In this document: positions 50,589-62,300 of the stretch, one piece after another
Layout: each line of letters opens with the position of its first letter
Numbering within the stretch: the first letter of the stretch is position 1
Assembly (NCBI GenBank): GCA_023333565.1
Contig: JAJKFH010000374.1
Span: forward strand, 4,278,001 to 4,342,000
Length of the DNA stretch: 64,000 bases
From: Puffinus mauretanicus
Lineage: Eukaryota > Chordata > Aves > Procellariiformes > Procellariidae
Direction: 5' to 3'
Notes under the pieces: generated by a model
Database searches by the model: none
The model's input: only the letters and a program-made list of their open reading frames with translations
Told to the model about the DNA's origin: nothing
Program-made: the position numbers and the translations under genes

Positions 50589-50895
50589 AGCTGGTGTGTC
50601 TGGAATCCGTTTGGCAGTTCCCGTTATCACTCATGACTCTACTCATCTTCTTGGCAACCTCACCTGGGAGAGCCAGGAGTGAAAACAATTCAAAGGTGAA
50701 CTTAGTTCTCAGCCCTAGAAATGTGTAACTCAGTAGAGGCAGTGTGGTTAAAACCTTTGTGGCTTCTCCCTATGCTAAGCCTGCAAGCAGATGTCCATAT
50801 TCAGAGCCGTGTCAACTGAGAAAATTTCAGCAGTTCTAAATGTGCTAGCAAAGACAGACCTTTAAAATCTCAGCAATGTGCCCTTGTGTGCTCTG
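50589..50895 (+). repeat. Duplicated about 310-bp element, copy 2
   Basis: Starts with AGCTGGTGTGTCTGGAATCC and ends with GTGCCCTTGTGTGCTC, aligning with copy 1 at a constant offset of about 1195 bp. Relative to copy 1 it lacks four bases after CATGACTCT, lacks one C in GTAGCAGGC and has one base fewer near GTCAACTGA. The flanks after both copies are unrelated, so the duplicated unit ends sharply on the right. The left edge is less sharp: GGCTGAACAAGC at about 50511 faintly resembles the sequence at the same offset before copy 1. Confidence 0.95.
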
Positions 50896-51654
50896 CATCC
50901 TTTAGAAGCAGTCAGTTGATGAGTCTGTTGTATCCATATTCACTGGTACTTTCAATGCGTTTTGGCACATTGACAAACTATTAAAAACTTGTGTTTTTGA
51001 AGCTAATTATAATTCCTTCCTGGCAGCATTAGAGGCAACAGCATCAAACCAAAGGAGACACTTATATAGAAATATATACATAAAAGCTCTTAAAGCACAT
51101 TTCTTCTAGACTGATGCGTGGGGAATAGTACGGAACCATACAATAAAGGCAGCATTAAGAAATATTAAAATAACAGGATGCAACAACATCCACCTGTCAG
51201 AAGAGCAAGTTATAATAGTCTTTGTTGGGTATGGGTCACATTTCATGATGACTTTAGTCTTTTTAAGTCTTCTCTGAATCAGACAGCCTGGTTCACTTAA
51301 TGTGATTAAAGTTCCCTAGATGATGCATCAAACATGTGAAGGCTCTTTTTGTCTCTGGATACAGAATGGATAGCTGTCTTTCTGTAGTATTTGTCATTTC
51401 AGCTTATTGGTGTAAGGGAAGGGGGTGAGGAACAGGAATTAAAGCAAAGGCATAGTCTGATAGGGACCCTGATTGAAAATCCAACAAATTACCATTAGGG
51501 GGTTTATTGTGGGTAAATGGTCAATCATAATATATTGCAGTGTTTATTATACTGCTTGCTTATTTACTTGCCCCTTGTCAGAAGAGTTTGCATCCTGAGT
51601 AATCAAGCTTTCTTCCATCAACACCTCTCAAAGCACACTGTATAGATAGAGAAA

Positions 51655-51742
51655 TATTTATTTCTCCACTTTGCAGAAGGTTAGAGACTCTGAAACTTGC
51701 CCAGTGTCCCAGAAAAAGCTGGCAACAAACCCAGGGAAAATA
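51655..51742 (-). mobile_element. Possible MIR-like ancient SINE relic
   Basis: On the plus strand the order is CTCCACTTTGCAGA, then CTCTGAAACTTGCCCAGTGT, then AGCTGGCAACAAACCCAGGG. This parallels the reversed MIR sequence, where a CCATTTTACAGA block leads to a GAAACTGAG stretch, the ACTTGCCCAAGGTCAC core and a GAACCCAGG end. The four blocks occur in the right order and near the right spacing. The copy is heavily diverged and has no visible termini. Confidence 0.45.
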
Positions 51743-52157
51743 TCCCATGCACCAAATCTCTTATCTGCTGGAGTTCCTCAGGGAGGCAGCCATCACAGCT
51801 AGCCCCTTCCCAGTGTGCGAGGGTATGTGTCTGTATGTTGAAGAGCTGAGGAGATAATGTTACAGAAGGAATTGATTAGGAGTAATTTGCCAGGGGAAGG
51901 GAGCTGTATTGTGAGCTGTCAGCAAGTAATTGAAGCAAGGATGCCAATTGACAGGTGGACCAAAGCCTTTTCAGTAGGAGGGAGGAGGAAATCGGTTCCA
52001 AGATGCAATTGCTCTAATTGAGGCTGTGAAGAGATAAATGGGGAAAGTTTGCAACAGCTGGAGACTGCTCTGAAGGAAAACTTTGAGGGTTTGTTATCCT
52101 CTCAGGAGGTCTTTTAGTTACCATGGTGATGCCTCTGGCAGACATTGGCAGGGGGAC

Positions 52158-52168
52158 AAAAAAAAAAA
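52158..52168. repeat. Poly(A) run, A11
   Basis: Short homopolymer followed by AAAACC-type units. Confidence 0.8.
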
Positions 52169-52222
52169 GTAAAACCAAAACCAAAGTCAAACAGAAGCCC
52201 CCAAGCAAAAGGTTCCAGACAT

Positions 52223-52244
52223 GGGGTGGGGTGGGGTGGGGGGG
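52223..52244 (+). repeat. (GGGGT)n tract with G-quadruplex potential
   Basis: Three GGGGT units followed by G7, so four runs of at least four G separated by single T. This is an ideal intramolecular quadruplex arrangement with one-base loops. It is not the vertebrate telomere repeat TTAGGG. Confidence 0.9.
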
Positions 52245-52641
52245 AAGAAATAAATACTGGTGGAGATGTTCTTTGAACCAGCACTTGAAAAGAACTTTAA
52301 GTACGCATCTGAACAGTGCTGGGATGCCATGGTTACAGGCTCTGTATAAAAATTTTCAGTAGTTATAAAGCAATGTGTATCGGTCACCATGAACAGTAGT
52401 GTTGGACCTGGGTTTTCAGGGCCATAGACTCTTCTGCAAGACAGTTTTCCTCTGTGTCCACTAGAAAGATGTGTAGAAAGTTTGATGGTAGGCTTAGGTA
52501 TTATGGCTTTGAAGTGAGAAGGATGATTATGTGAAGGCCTGCTTCAGAACTAGGAAGGTGGAGGGGAGAAGCATGAGAGAATTTATCATCAGTATTAATG
52601 TTTTGTCCCCCTTGATATTCAGCTGACTACTTCTTTGTTTC

Positions 52642-52661
52642 TTTTTTTTTTTTTTTTTTTT
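52642..52661 (+). repeat. Poly(T) run, T20, ending in a splice-acceptor-like CTTCCAG
   Basis: The T run leads straight into CTTCCAG, with a CTGAC branch-point-like word 18 bases before it at 52624-52628. All plus-strand frames after the CAG close within 30 codons. It resembles a strong 3' splice site in form but has no exon I can support behind it. Confidence 0.8.
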
Positions 52662-53243
52662 CTTCCAGTTTCATCTCATTACTCCTAGCTGTTCCTTTTT
52701 GGTGCCACTTTGAAAGTTTATCTCCTTTCTCATGACAGGCATCGTTCAAACACACTCCTTGGATAAGCTATATGTAGAGTATATAGCTTTTTTAATTTCA
52801 TCTTATCAATCAGTCCTTTTCATTCTGGATAATTTATACTGGAGCAGAAAGGAGTGGGGTTAGCCAAAACTTTTATCTGTTTTTTCGTCTCAAATTTAAA
52901 TGAGTTAATATGTTGAGTTTGAGTTAATGGGGAAAAATACATACTTTTAAGATGTCTATGCTTCAACATTATGGACGCATACCCTGGTGTTGACCGGATT
53001 ATTTGTTTGTATAGTGGTGGCAGGCAAAAGACCCCCATTACATCAGGATCCCCTTGGGCCAATGCTTGAACAAATAAATGACTAATCGTAATTGCTGTAT
53101 TGGAGATACTACCCTGTAATGTCAAACTGGATGCAAATGAATGTACTAAGGAACAGAAGGAAAAGCAAAGGAAAAATGGGAGCTGCAGTAATAGGGTTGT
53201 GTGCCTGGAAGCAAGAAGAATTTTATTTCAGAGTATTAAAATG

Positions 53244-53261
53244 TTCTATTTTAAAATAGAA
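53244..53261. repeat. 18-bp perfect palindrome
   Basis: TTCTATTTTAAAATAGAA reads identically on both strands without a spacer. In AT-rich DNA of this length such a palindrome is not very improbable by chance. Confidence 0.85.
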
Positions 53262-55804
53262 ATATCTTTCTTCGTATTTTATTGCAGTAGTCTCTAGCGA
53301 GTCTAATCAATGACCAACCTTAAGTGGTATACACACATAACTAGGAACTTCCAGGCACTGTTCTATCTGATTAAATGCTTCTTACCCTACTCATCATTTC
53401 ATAACTCACTTCTCATGGGACTTGTTGAAGATGTACATCATGGGAGAAGATCTGGAGGAGAAAATGTTGGGATTATTCTTCCTTTCTGCATACAAAGGTT
53501 AGCATGGAAGGAGGAATAAACATGAGTGCAAAAATGTATGATGCCAGTGTTGCTGGAGAAGTAAAAGCAAGTTTTGCTGTTTTATTTAAGGAAGCTACTT
53601 CTTTAGCCTTTCCCCTTCTAATACAAAGAATACCAATTCGTCACATCTGAAAGCAAGGGCTGAGCGACAATGGAAATTCATGCTTTCCTGTAAAGTTGAT
53701 AAGCAAAATGCTGGCATGTTGTTAAACGTATGGGGGTAGGGGAGGGCTCTTGTGTTTTTGTTATTTGGGCAAGTGTGTATAGTTACCACTGTCATGGGAG
53801 CCTGACATGTGTGCTTTGGGGAATTTATATTTATTTTTTTTTATGCTGATATTTTCTTGGTATGGTTTATCTCTATTCCTTTGTTTTTTACAAAGTTGAT
53901 TCTAAGAGGCATGTGAAAAAAATCCAGTAACTTTTCTACCCACCAAAGAGCTTGTTTTTGTAACGTTGCATATGGAAAAAAAAGTGACTGTAGTGTGCAA
54001 ATAAGGAGGAAAATACTTAACTGACATTAGCAATGAAAAGATACCAACTCTTTTCACCAGTGGTTAAGAGAGCTGCCATTTTCTGAGTCCTTGCTAACTG
54101 AATACAGGAATGTATATAGACCATAGTTCTTATCATGCCCAAACTCAGTGTGGTCATAGTTGCTCAATGTCTGGATTGGTTGATCTTCTATAAGGAGACA
54201 AGACTGTTATTTTGGCATCCACTAGCACACAATGTCTGTTCTTTTCTCTGTAAGGCATTATTTATATGCTCTGCTTGATTTATTTGTAGTTTAGCTGTAG
54301 ATAGAGCAGTGCAAATTAACTTACATGGGACAGTCTTAAACTCCCTCACAGCATATAGCCACTTGACCTAACTCAGGAGAGAGGATTGTACATCTTTTGC
54401 ATTGTTTGGTTTCTAGGCTTTTTCCATTGGATGATCTAGCTGCTATGTAAGTGCTAGCAATTCTTCAATTTCCTCTTGCTCTACCATGACAGTAATTGGT
54501 TGCTGATAGACTATACCTAATGCCAAAATAACTGGACAGAAATGTCTATTACACTGCTCCTCTGTGTGTGGTATAAATCTACTCTGGCAGTGTTATGTGA
54601 GGATTGCCTTGAATGAGAAAGGTCCATCCCAGGTACTTGTGGAATACATTGTCACGGAAGAATGTGATTGATGGAGGAAGTTCTTATATATTCTGTAACA
54701 CGTAGAAAATTTCACTAGTAGCGACTTCAGTTTTCCAATGATTGTTTTTCCCCAATATAATGTTACAGAGGTATTGTATTTGAATGTGAATTAAGATGCA
54801 AGCAGATACTGCCTTTAAGTACTGCAATGGGCATGGTTTCTTTTTTAACTAAATGTACTTGAATTAAATCACTGACCTGAGATGAATTGCTCTAGATTTA
54901 CACTTGTTGCATGGTCAGAATGACATTCCCTTTCCTTATGTTTGTGACCTTACTGTTCTGTTGTGCCGGTTATTGTCACCTTACCAATTCAGCATTTTAT
55001 GACTTTACTGGAGAATCAAACGGAGAGAATAAAAGCCAGAGGCTTCTGTTTGAATATAAATAATGTTGAGGATTAGCCAAAGGACAGGGAAACTGATTGT
55101 ACATAAAAAGAAATAAATTAATGTACAAGTGTGTTAAGTATTTTAAAGTTTTCCCTGTATGGAAGCCACCTTTCAGAATAGCCTGTGAACTCTGAACAAA
55201 TTAAAATGAGCCCATGGAAAAGCCTGCACTTCTGAGACCAGAGAAAGAAAAATGGCTTTTCCTGGAATTTGCTTTCTGCTTTAAGTATGCATTCCAATAT
55301 ATTTAGTAGTACTGAAGGGGAGATATAGCTGTCAGAATGACGTGTTGCAAGGATTTCCCTGAAGAAACTGCAGCTCCCACAGGCTTTGCGAGTATCTTGT
55401 AACAGCATTCTCTTATGGAAAAGCAAAAACAATTCTGTAGTAATCTTATTCTCTAGAACAAAGGAGCAGAGTTGTGAGTTGGATTTGGGGCAGAACACCT
55501 AAATCTGAAGAGCCAACCTATAGCTCCAAGTATACTACATGAGAGAGACCATTCGACTTAGTCAAAATGGGAGAAAAGATCAGATTAAAGAACTGGGTTT
55601 CTAGGCCCATTCCCACGAGAAGGAAAACACTTCTGGATTTGGAAGAAAATAGAGCGTTACGGTATACAGAAAACCGGTAGCACTGGTGTGTTTCATGAAA
55701 CAGTTAGTAATCGTATAGCTCAGGAGCAGGTTCTGCTGTTTGATGAAGTAAGTGGTTGATCTTGGAACAGGAACTTCTCTTTATGTTTTCAGGCCCTTAA
55801 ATAG

Positions 55805-56478
<674 letters not shown>

Positions 56479-56734
56479 AAATAACACTTGCTTGCGGGCC
56501 CTGAGACTGAAAGTGATTTCCTGAGTTGTCACAAGGAGGGATCTATTTTTAACAGGAATATCAAGGATAGCACATAGAAGAAATATTAAGATCCAAGAGC
56601 TACATCACACTGTAGCACTTTGATCCTCAGTAAATATAGTGAGGAATTGTGAGGTACTCAGAGAGAAAGTAGGTGGGGGTGAAAAAAAAAAAAACAGTGA
56701 AAATGTTATTAATGGGATATTAAGACTGGAAAAA
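56479..56734. other. Spacer between two CR1 copies
   Basis: About 256 bp of unique sequence with an A13 run at 56682-56694 and an A9 run at 56730-56738. No gene or RNA is recognised. Confidence 0.6.
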
Positions 56735-58004
56735 AAAAGGTAAATGCCACGTCTACTAGAGAATTACAGGCTAGTCAGCCTAACACCAGTTCCTGGGAAG
56801 ATGACAAAGCAAGTTCACCTAGAAGCTACTTGCAAGCATGCAAAGGACAAAAAGATAACTTGGAATAGCCCACATGGATTTACTGAGGGCTAACTATGCC
56901 TGGCCAAACTCATTGCCTTCTACAATGGCTTTGTGAACAACAGGAGTACAGGAGATGTTGTTTACCTTGATTTCTACACAGGCTTTGATACAGTCTCCTG
57001 CAGTATCCATGTATCCCAACTGGTGAGATATGGGCTAGGTACGTGGATGATAAGAAGGGTGGGAAATTGGCTCAACTGCTGGTTCAAAAGGCTGTGCTCA
57101 GTGGCAGAAAGTCCAACAGGCAGCTTATGACTGGTGGTGCCCCTAAGGGGTCAATGTTGATGCCAGTACTGTTTAATGTCTATCTTGATTACCTGGGTGA
57201 TAAGTGTACTCTCAGCAAGTTTGCAAATGACCAAATTGGGGGCAGTCGTTGATAAACTGCAATTCAGAGGGACCTCAACAAGTTGGAGAAATGGGGCCAT
57301 CATAAGTCTTGTGAAGTCTGACGAAAGCAAATGCCCAGTCCTGCACCTGGGATGGAGAATTCCTGTGCAGCAGGACAACAGGCTACGTTCCAATTGACTG
57401 GAAAAGGTGGACAACCATTTGAATTTGAGTGAGAAGTGTGCCCTTGTGGCAAAGAGAGCCGATTTCCTAGTGATCTGCCTTAGCAAGAATGCAGCCAGCA
57501 GGCCCTTCTAGTCAGCACTTGTGAGACCACGGTCTGGAGTACTGTGCCCAAGTTTGGGCTTCACAGTAAGAAACAGGTATCAAGAGTGGAGCAAGTCTGG
57601 CAGAAGACCACCAAGGTGGTAAAGGTGCTGGAGAACATGACATATGAGAAGAGTCTGAGAGAACAGGGTTTGTTCAGTCCTAAGGGGAGAGAGGGAGGAA
57701 ATACTATTGTCTTTACCAGACGAGGAGTTTATAGAGAAGGGTCTTCTTGGAGACCCACAACGATAGTATGAGAAGCAGTGGGCACAAGATGGAATATGGA
57801 AAATTGTAATTTAAATAGTGGGGTGGTAAAACACTGGAACTGGTTGTCAGCAGAGAAGTTGTTGAATGTCCTTTCTTTAGCATGTTCAAAACTCAACTGG
57901 AGAAGTTCCTAAGCAATCTGATCTCATCGGCCTTGCTTTGAGTTGGAGGAGAGGGAAACTACATGACCTCTACAGGTTCCTTCCAATTATTCGATGGTTC
58001 TTTG
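56735..58004 (+). mobile_element. Old, degenerate CR1 LINE copy, about 1.27 kb
   Basis: CR1 ORF2 similarity begins near GAGAATTACAGGCTAGTCAGCC (about 56760) and runs to a decayed 3' end, ACATGACCTCTACAGG then ATTATTCGATGGTTCTTTG at about 57961-58004, a worn version of the ATTCTATG octamers. All frames carry stops and frameshifts. It spans part of the RT domain, the post-RT region and the 3' UTR. Divergence from the other copies is high, marking an older insertion and probably an older subfamily. The left edge is uncertain by about 25 bp and abuts an A-run. Confidence 0.9.
56933..57771 (+). pseudogene. Decayed CR1 ORF2 reverse-transcriptase region
   Basis: Pieces of ORF2 can be followed across three frames. 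Motif A survives as VVYLDFYTGFDTVSCSI (family [15 protein letters not shown]). Motif B survives as GGAPKGSMLMPVLFN (family [15 protein letters not shown]). Motif C reads KFANDQIGG, so the first aspartate of the FADD box is Asn (AAT at 57226-57228). Downstream, VEQVWQKTTKVVKVLENMTY and LREQGLFSP match the [16 protein letters not shown] and LRELGLFSL blocks. Several frameshifts and the lost catalytic Asp show it is dead. The catalytic change may simply be one of many neutral changes after insertion. Confidence 0.88.
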
Positions 58005-61000
58005 TTTCTAGGCATTTGTGGCGAGAAGGCCTGCATGTTCTGTTTTCTATGGGAGTATGAAGTTACAGTTTCTGATGGTTGAGCCATCAGCACTATTCAG
58101 TGCTGCCAGCTCAACTTAATGCAAGGTGTAGGCATTGGAAATTACTTTTCATCCATATTTTATTGTTGTTATATCACATTCAGAAGGGTGCTTCTAAAAA
58201 ACCAAACATAAATGATCAAAAGTTTGAAAAACTAGGATTTATAAAAAATTCGTCTTTCTTTCTTTCTCACCTTCCAAAGAAGTCAGGAGGTAAGTGATTA
58301 TGTGCTACTTGCATGCCTCTCTAGCTGTCACCTGTAGAGCTCTGAAGGATGCAAGTGCTGCAGTTTGAGGAAGAATGAGTGACCCTTAACGTGGGGCTTA
58401 AGAGGCATTCCAGGCCTGGAGATGAAAGGATGAAGAACAAATCCTCTGTATTATTGAAGCGTGTGAAAGGCATGAAAGAGGTAGAGGTAAATCAATAGTT
58501 TGCATTTACAGCACAGGAGAGGAAAAAAAAAGATATACTGGGGTTTATTTTCCCAGCTTATTTGAGAGAGATTTTTTTTCCCCTTTAGGAAGCACGGAAC
58601 TGAGCTTTCTGTAGAATTGTATGCCTTTGGCACCCTGGAAGGTGTACCCAAAAGAGAACTGTCCCTGTGTTGTCTCCCAAATAAATGATTTGGTAATTAA
58701 ATGCTTTATTAGGACTACAGCTGGCAATTCACAATAAAGCAGTAGAGACTGAAACTAAAATATTGAGATTCAGTGCTTCCAGAGATGGACATTAATATAC
58801 ACTTGAAATATAAGTGAAGGAAATCTTTATCAATTTTAATCAAAGTTTCTCAGTGGGAGTAGGGGATGAGGTTAAGAGGACATGGCCTACCTATTTTTAG
58901 CTGTTTGTTCAGCTTTATTAATTTAACTTTTCTCTCTAAAACTTCTTAGCAATACCCATTAAATACCATATGGTTCACTCACTGCTCTAAGAATGTCTAG
59001 ATAGGTGTTTGGGTAGCACCTGTCACTGGTCTACCTTAGCACTGTATGGTGATGTGGTGCATTACCTTTTAATATAATGATAGATTCATTTCAAAGTCAA
59101 GCAAGTTAAATTCCTCCACTTAATTTGTATAGGCCCTCTTTAAGAATAGGAAATGCCAGGGCATTTAAGATCAAATACTGTTATACAGGTGCAAAAATGT
59201 AGTGTTAAAGCATAATTTAAAATGTGTAAGAAAAGACAACAGCCTTCTCTGTGAGGATGTTATGGATCTTGTCTGTAATATTCATAGAAACTTATTGCTT
59301 CTCTGCCTGAAGTCACCTAACACTTTCAAAATGAAATGTAGGGAAATCACTCTGATCATTAGATCAACGTGATCAGCCCACAGCCCTTTCATTATCCTCG
59401 CTTGTGTGACACATGCTATTGCTCCGTGCAACTGAAGGCCACAGACTCAGGACCTCTCAGGTGATGATGTGTTTTAGTCTAGACTGTAACTGCTGAACTT
59501 CTCAGGAAAAAACTTTGAGTGGCTGAATATTAAAGTCATAAGAGTTCTTAGTCGCCTCTGCCAGAGGGAAGAAGTGTTGCAGTTTTTGTAAGCCAAAATG
59601 CCTTCACGCAATCCACGTTTGATGGTGATGTGTTCATCATGGCAACGGGAATATCTTAGTCACCCAGTACTGTTGAGGCTGTGGTGTTGTGTGCATGTAT
59701 CGCCCTGCTCCTCCAGATAAGGCCCAGGTGCAACTTTGCCACTGAATCTCATGGCAGGAGCTGTTGCTGCCTGTAGCTGTAAGATGGAGGCCACTCCAGT
59801 GTGGTGCAAAAACTGTGATGCTGAGGTGCTTTCTAGGGAAATGATAAGAAAGGACTAGGGTAGGTGGCTTTTGTGGTTAAACTTTATCTTGAGCCTTGAA
59901 GAAAGGGTAGCCAGGCATGGGAGATTAGATGTCTCCCTTGAGTGATATTACATTTGTAATTGGGATAGCCGAGGACACCGGGAAAGAACTAATACCAAAG
60001 ACAAAGCAAACTGGCTGAGGGAACGAAGTCCCAGATCAAGGTGAGCAAGTTATTCAGAACCACTCTGCTTTTTCTCTCCCCTGCTGACTTTCTTTAGATA
60101 CAGTTGTTCTTGAATGATCACAATCAGTATATCAAAATAAACGCTTTATAGAGTAAGGTAAAAGGAGTTGCTGGCAAGACTGTAAATCCTCTCATGGAAC
60201 AAATGATAACTCAGCTCAAGAGCCCTTTTGTCCTGGCAGTGCGGGAAGGATATAAATTCTCTGAAAGTATCTGTCAGTCGGAATTGCTCTGCATTCATCA
60301 TGCCAGCCCTCTGCATCATTCATGAATGTCATAAGAGACTAAAGAATTGGCACTTCATGGTGAGAATGATTAAACAACCATTACGCTTGTCTTTTACTCT
60401 GGCATGGTACCTTTTAATAGATTGCCTGTATAATGCTCACGTATGTCCACCTCTCCTAACAGTGGCTGTCCTCTCATGGTGGCAAGAAGAGGAGGCAATA
60501 GCAAGAAAAGCTGCATATCATTTACAGAATAGTTTGTATGCTGTATTACTAGCTCTGGATTCTTTTTGTTTTTACTCTCCCACTATGTGACCTTGGGGAA
60601 GATTAGAGAGCCTTCAGAATGGTGAGCTTCTATAAATGCATTTCTTCTTATCACTGGCCTTCCAGTAGTTGTGAGGGACAATGTCATATTTGAGGTGAGG
60701 TGAAAAAGCTCAGAACTCTGAGTTTGTTTCTTTGGTAGACTGAAACAGCCCTATTTAGTCCTAGAAGACTAGGCTGTGTCTACAATAACAACCAGCATGA
60801 GAGTGGGTTTGCAGAATGAAATTTAGTACCAAGGACCTGAGATCCATACTGTAGACATTTTACTTTTGAAGTTTTACTTTGGAACTAGCTCTAGTCTGGT
60901 CCTATAGACTACTTGCTTGTAAGTGGCTGGATTGCATCTTCCAGTTTAGTTTTATTTGAAAGGAGTCGAGTTTTTGTACTCTGAGACTGCTCTGATGTGA

Positions 61001-61071
61001 AACAAAGTGTGGCAAGAGGTGATAGACCAAGAAGTTTATTTCAAAAGCATGCTGCTGAAACAAACTGAAAT
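58005..61071. other. Unique non-coding DNA between CR1 copies
   Basis: No gene recognised. The longest frame is 120 codons (60228-60590, plus), unlike any protein I know. CACTATGTGACCTTGGGGAAG at about 60581-60601 resembles the MIR core in plus orientation, but the match is too short to call. Confidence 0.5.
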
Positions 61072-62300
61072 CATAGAATCATTTAGGTTGGAAAAGACCT
61101 TTAAGATCATTGAGCCCAACCATAAACCTAACACTGCCAAGTCCACCACTAAACCATGTCCCTAAGTGCCGCATCTACACATCTTTTAAATGCCTCCCGG
61201 GATGGTGACTCAAGCCTGTTCCCATGCTTGACAACCCTTTCGGTGAAGAAATTTTTCCTAATATCTAATATAAACCTCCCCTGGCGCAACTTGAGGCCAT
61301 TTCCTCTCATCCTATCACTAGTTACTTGGGAGAAGAGACCAACACCCACCTTGCTACAACCTCCTTTCAGGTAGTTGTAGAGAGTGATAAGGTCTCCCCT
61401 CAGCCTCCTCTTCTCCAGACTAAACAGTCCCAGTTCCCTCAGCTGCTCCTCATAAGACTTGTTCTCCAGAGCCTTCACCAGCTTCGTTGCCCTTCTCTGG
61501 ACACGCTCCAGCACCTCAATGTCCTTCTTGTAGTGAGGGGCCCAAAACTGAACACAGTATTCGAGGTGCAGCCTCACCAGTGCCGAGTACAGGGGCACGA
61601 TCACCTCCCTGCTCCTGCTGGCCACATTGTTTCTGATACAGGCCAGGATGCTGTTGGCCTTCTTGGCCACCTGGGCACACTGCTGGCTCATATTTAACCG
61701 GCTGCCAACCAATACCCCCAGGTCCTTTTCTGCCAGGCAGCTTTCCAGCCACTCTTCCCCAAGCCTGTAGCGTTGCCTGGGGTTGTTGTGGCCGAAGTGC
61801 AGGACCCGGCACTTGGCCTTGTTGAACCTCATACAATTGGCCTCAGCCCATCGATCCAGCCTGTCCAGATACCTCTGCAGAGCCTTCCTACCCTCAAGCA
61901 GATCAACATTCCTGCCCAACTTGGTGTTTGCAAAGTTACTGAGGATGCACTCGATCCCCTCATCCAGATCATTGATAAAAATATTAAACAGAACTGGCCC
62001 CAATACTGAGGCCTGAGGAACACCGCTCATGACCGGCCTCCAACTGGATTTCACTCCATTCACCACAACTCTCTGGGCCCAGCCATCCAGCCAGTTTTTT
62101 ACCCAGCGAAGAATACACCCGTCCAAGCCACAAGCAGCCAGTTTCACCAGGAGAATGCTGTGGGAAACTGTGTCAAAGGCTTTACTAAAGTCTAGGTAGA
62201 CCACATCCACAGCCTTTCCCTCATCCACTAGGTGGGTCACCTGGTCATAGAAGGAGATCAGGTTAGTAAAGCAGGACCTGCCTTTCATATACCCATGCTA
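61072..62300 (-). mobile_element. CR1 LINE, 5'-truncated, about 1.23 kb, best preserved copy
   Basis: The 3' terminus lies at the left: CATAGAATCATTTAGGTTGG from 61072, a single intact octamer and a decayed second, then the 3' UTR. ORF2 reads open for 379 codons on the minus strand to 62288. The element's 5' end falls in the RT domain near 62300, where similarity to CR1 stops. The family consensus is about 4.5 kb, so the endonuclease and ORF1 are missing. The copy lies in inverse orientation to the related copy at 55805-56478, with about 4.6 kb between them. Confidence 0.97.
61149..62288 (-). pseudogene. CR1 ORF2 partial: reverse transcriptase and C-terminal region
   Basis: The longest open frame of the window (379 codons, natural ORF2 stop). 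Read from the internal Met, motif A is [14 protein letters not shown] at residues 31-44, motif [16 protein letters not shown] at 88-102, and the motif C region NFANTKLG at 118-125. Post-RT blocks include [12 protein letters not shown] at 261-272 and EKRRLRGD at 292-299. Compared with the CR1 family, motif C has Asn121 where FADDT has two aspartates: two GAT/GAC codons became one AAC (61926-61928), an in-frame 3-base loss that removes the catalytic pair. Motif B has Ala for the usual Gly after PQ. Near the end, five residues (PREVV) between NRL and ESPS are missing through a 15-base in-frame deletion near 61211. The N-terminal endonuclease and early RT motifs are absent. It cannot encode an active enzyme, and its openness probably reflects youth. 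Confidence 0.93.

Larger units (their letters stand above)
50896..55800. other. Unique non-coding DNA with low-complexity tracts
   Basis: No gene recognised. The longest frame is 126 codons (55118-55498, minus), with no known domain. Included are a possible MIR-like relic (51660-51742), an A11 run (52158-52168), a (GGGGT)n tract (52223-52244), a T20 run (52642-52661) and an 18-bp perfect palindrome (53244-53261). Confidence 0.5.

Noticed and set aside
60575..60625. MIR core-like word TGTGACCTTGGGGAAG in plus orientation
   Set aside because: Only about 16 bases match; the expected following sequence is absent.
61156..62023. Plus-strand and alternate-frame ORFs over the 61-62 kb CR1
   Set aside because: Shadows of the well-preserved minus-strand ORF2 frame.
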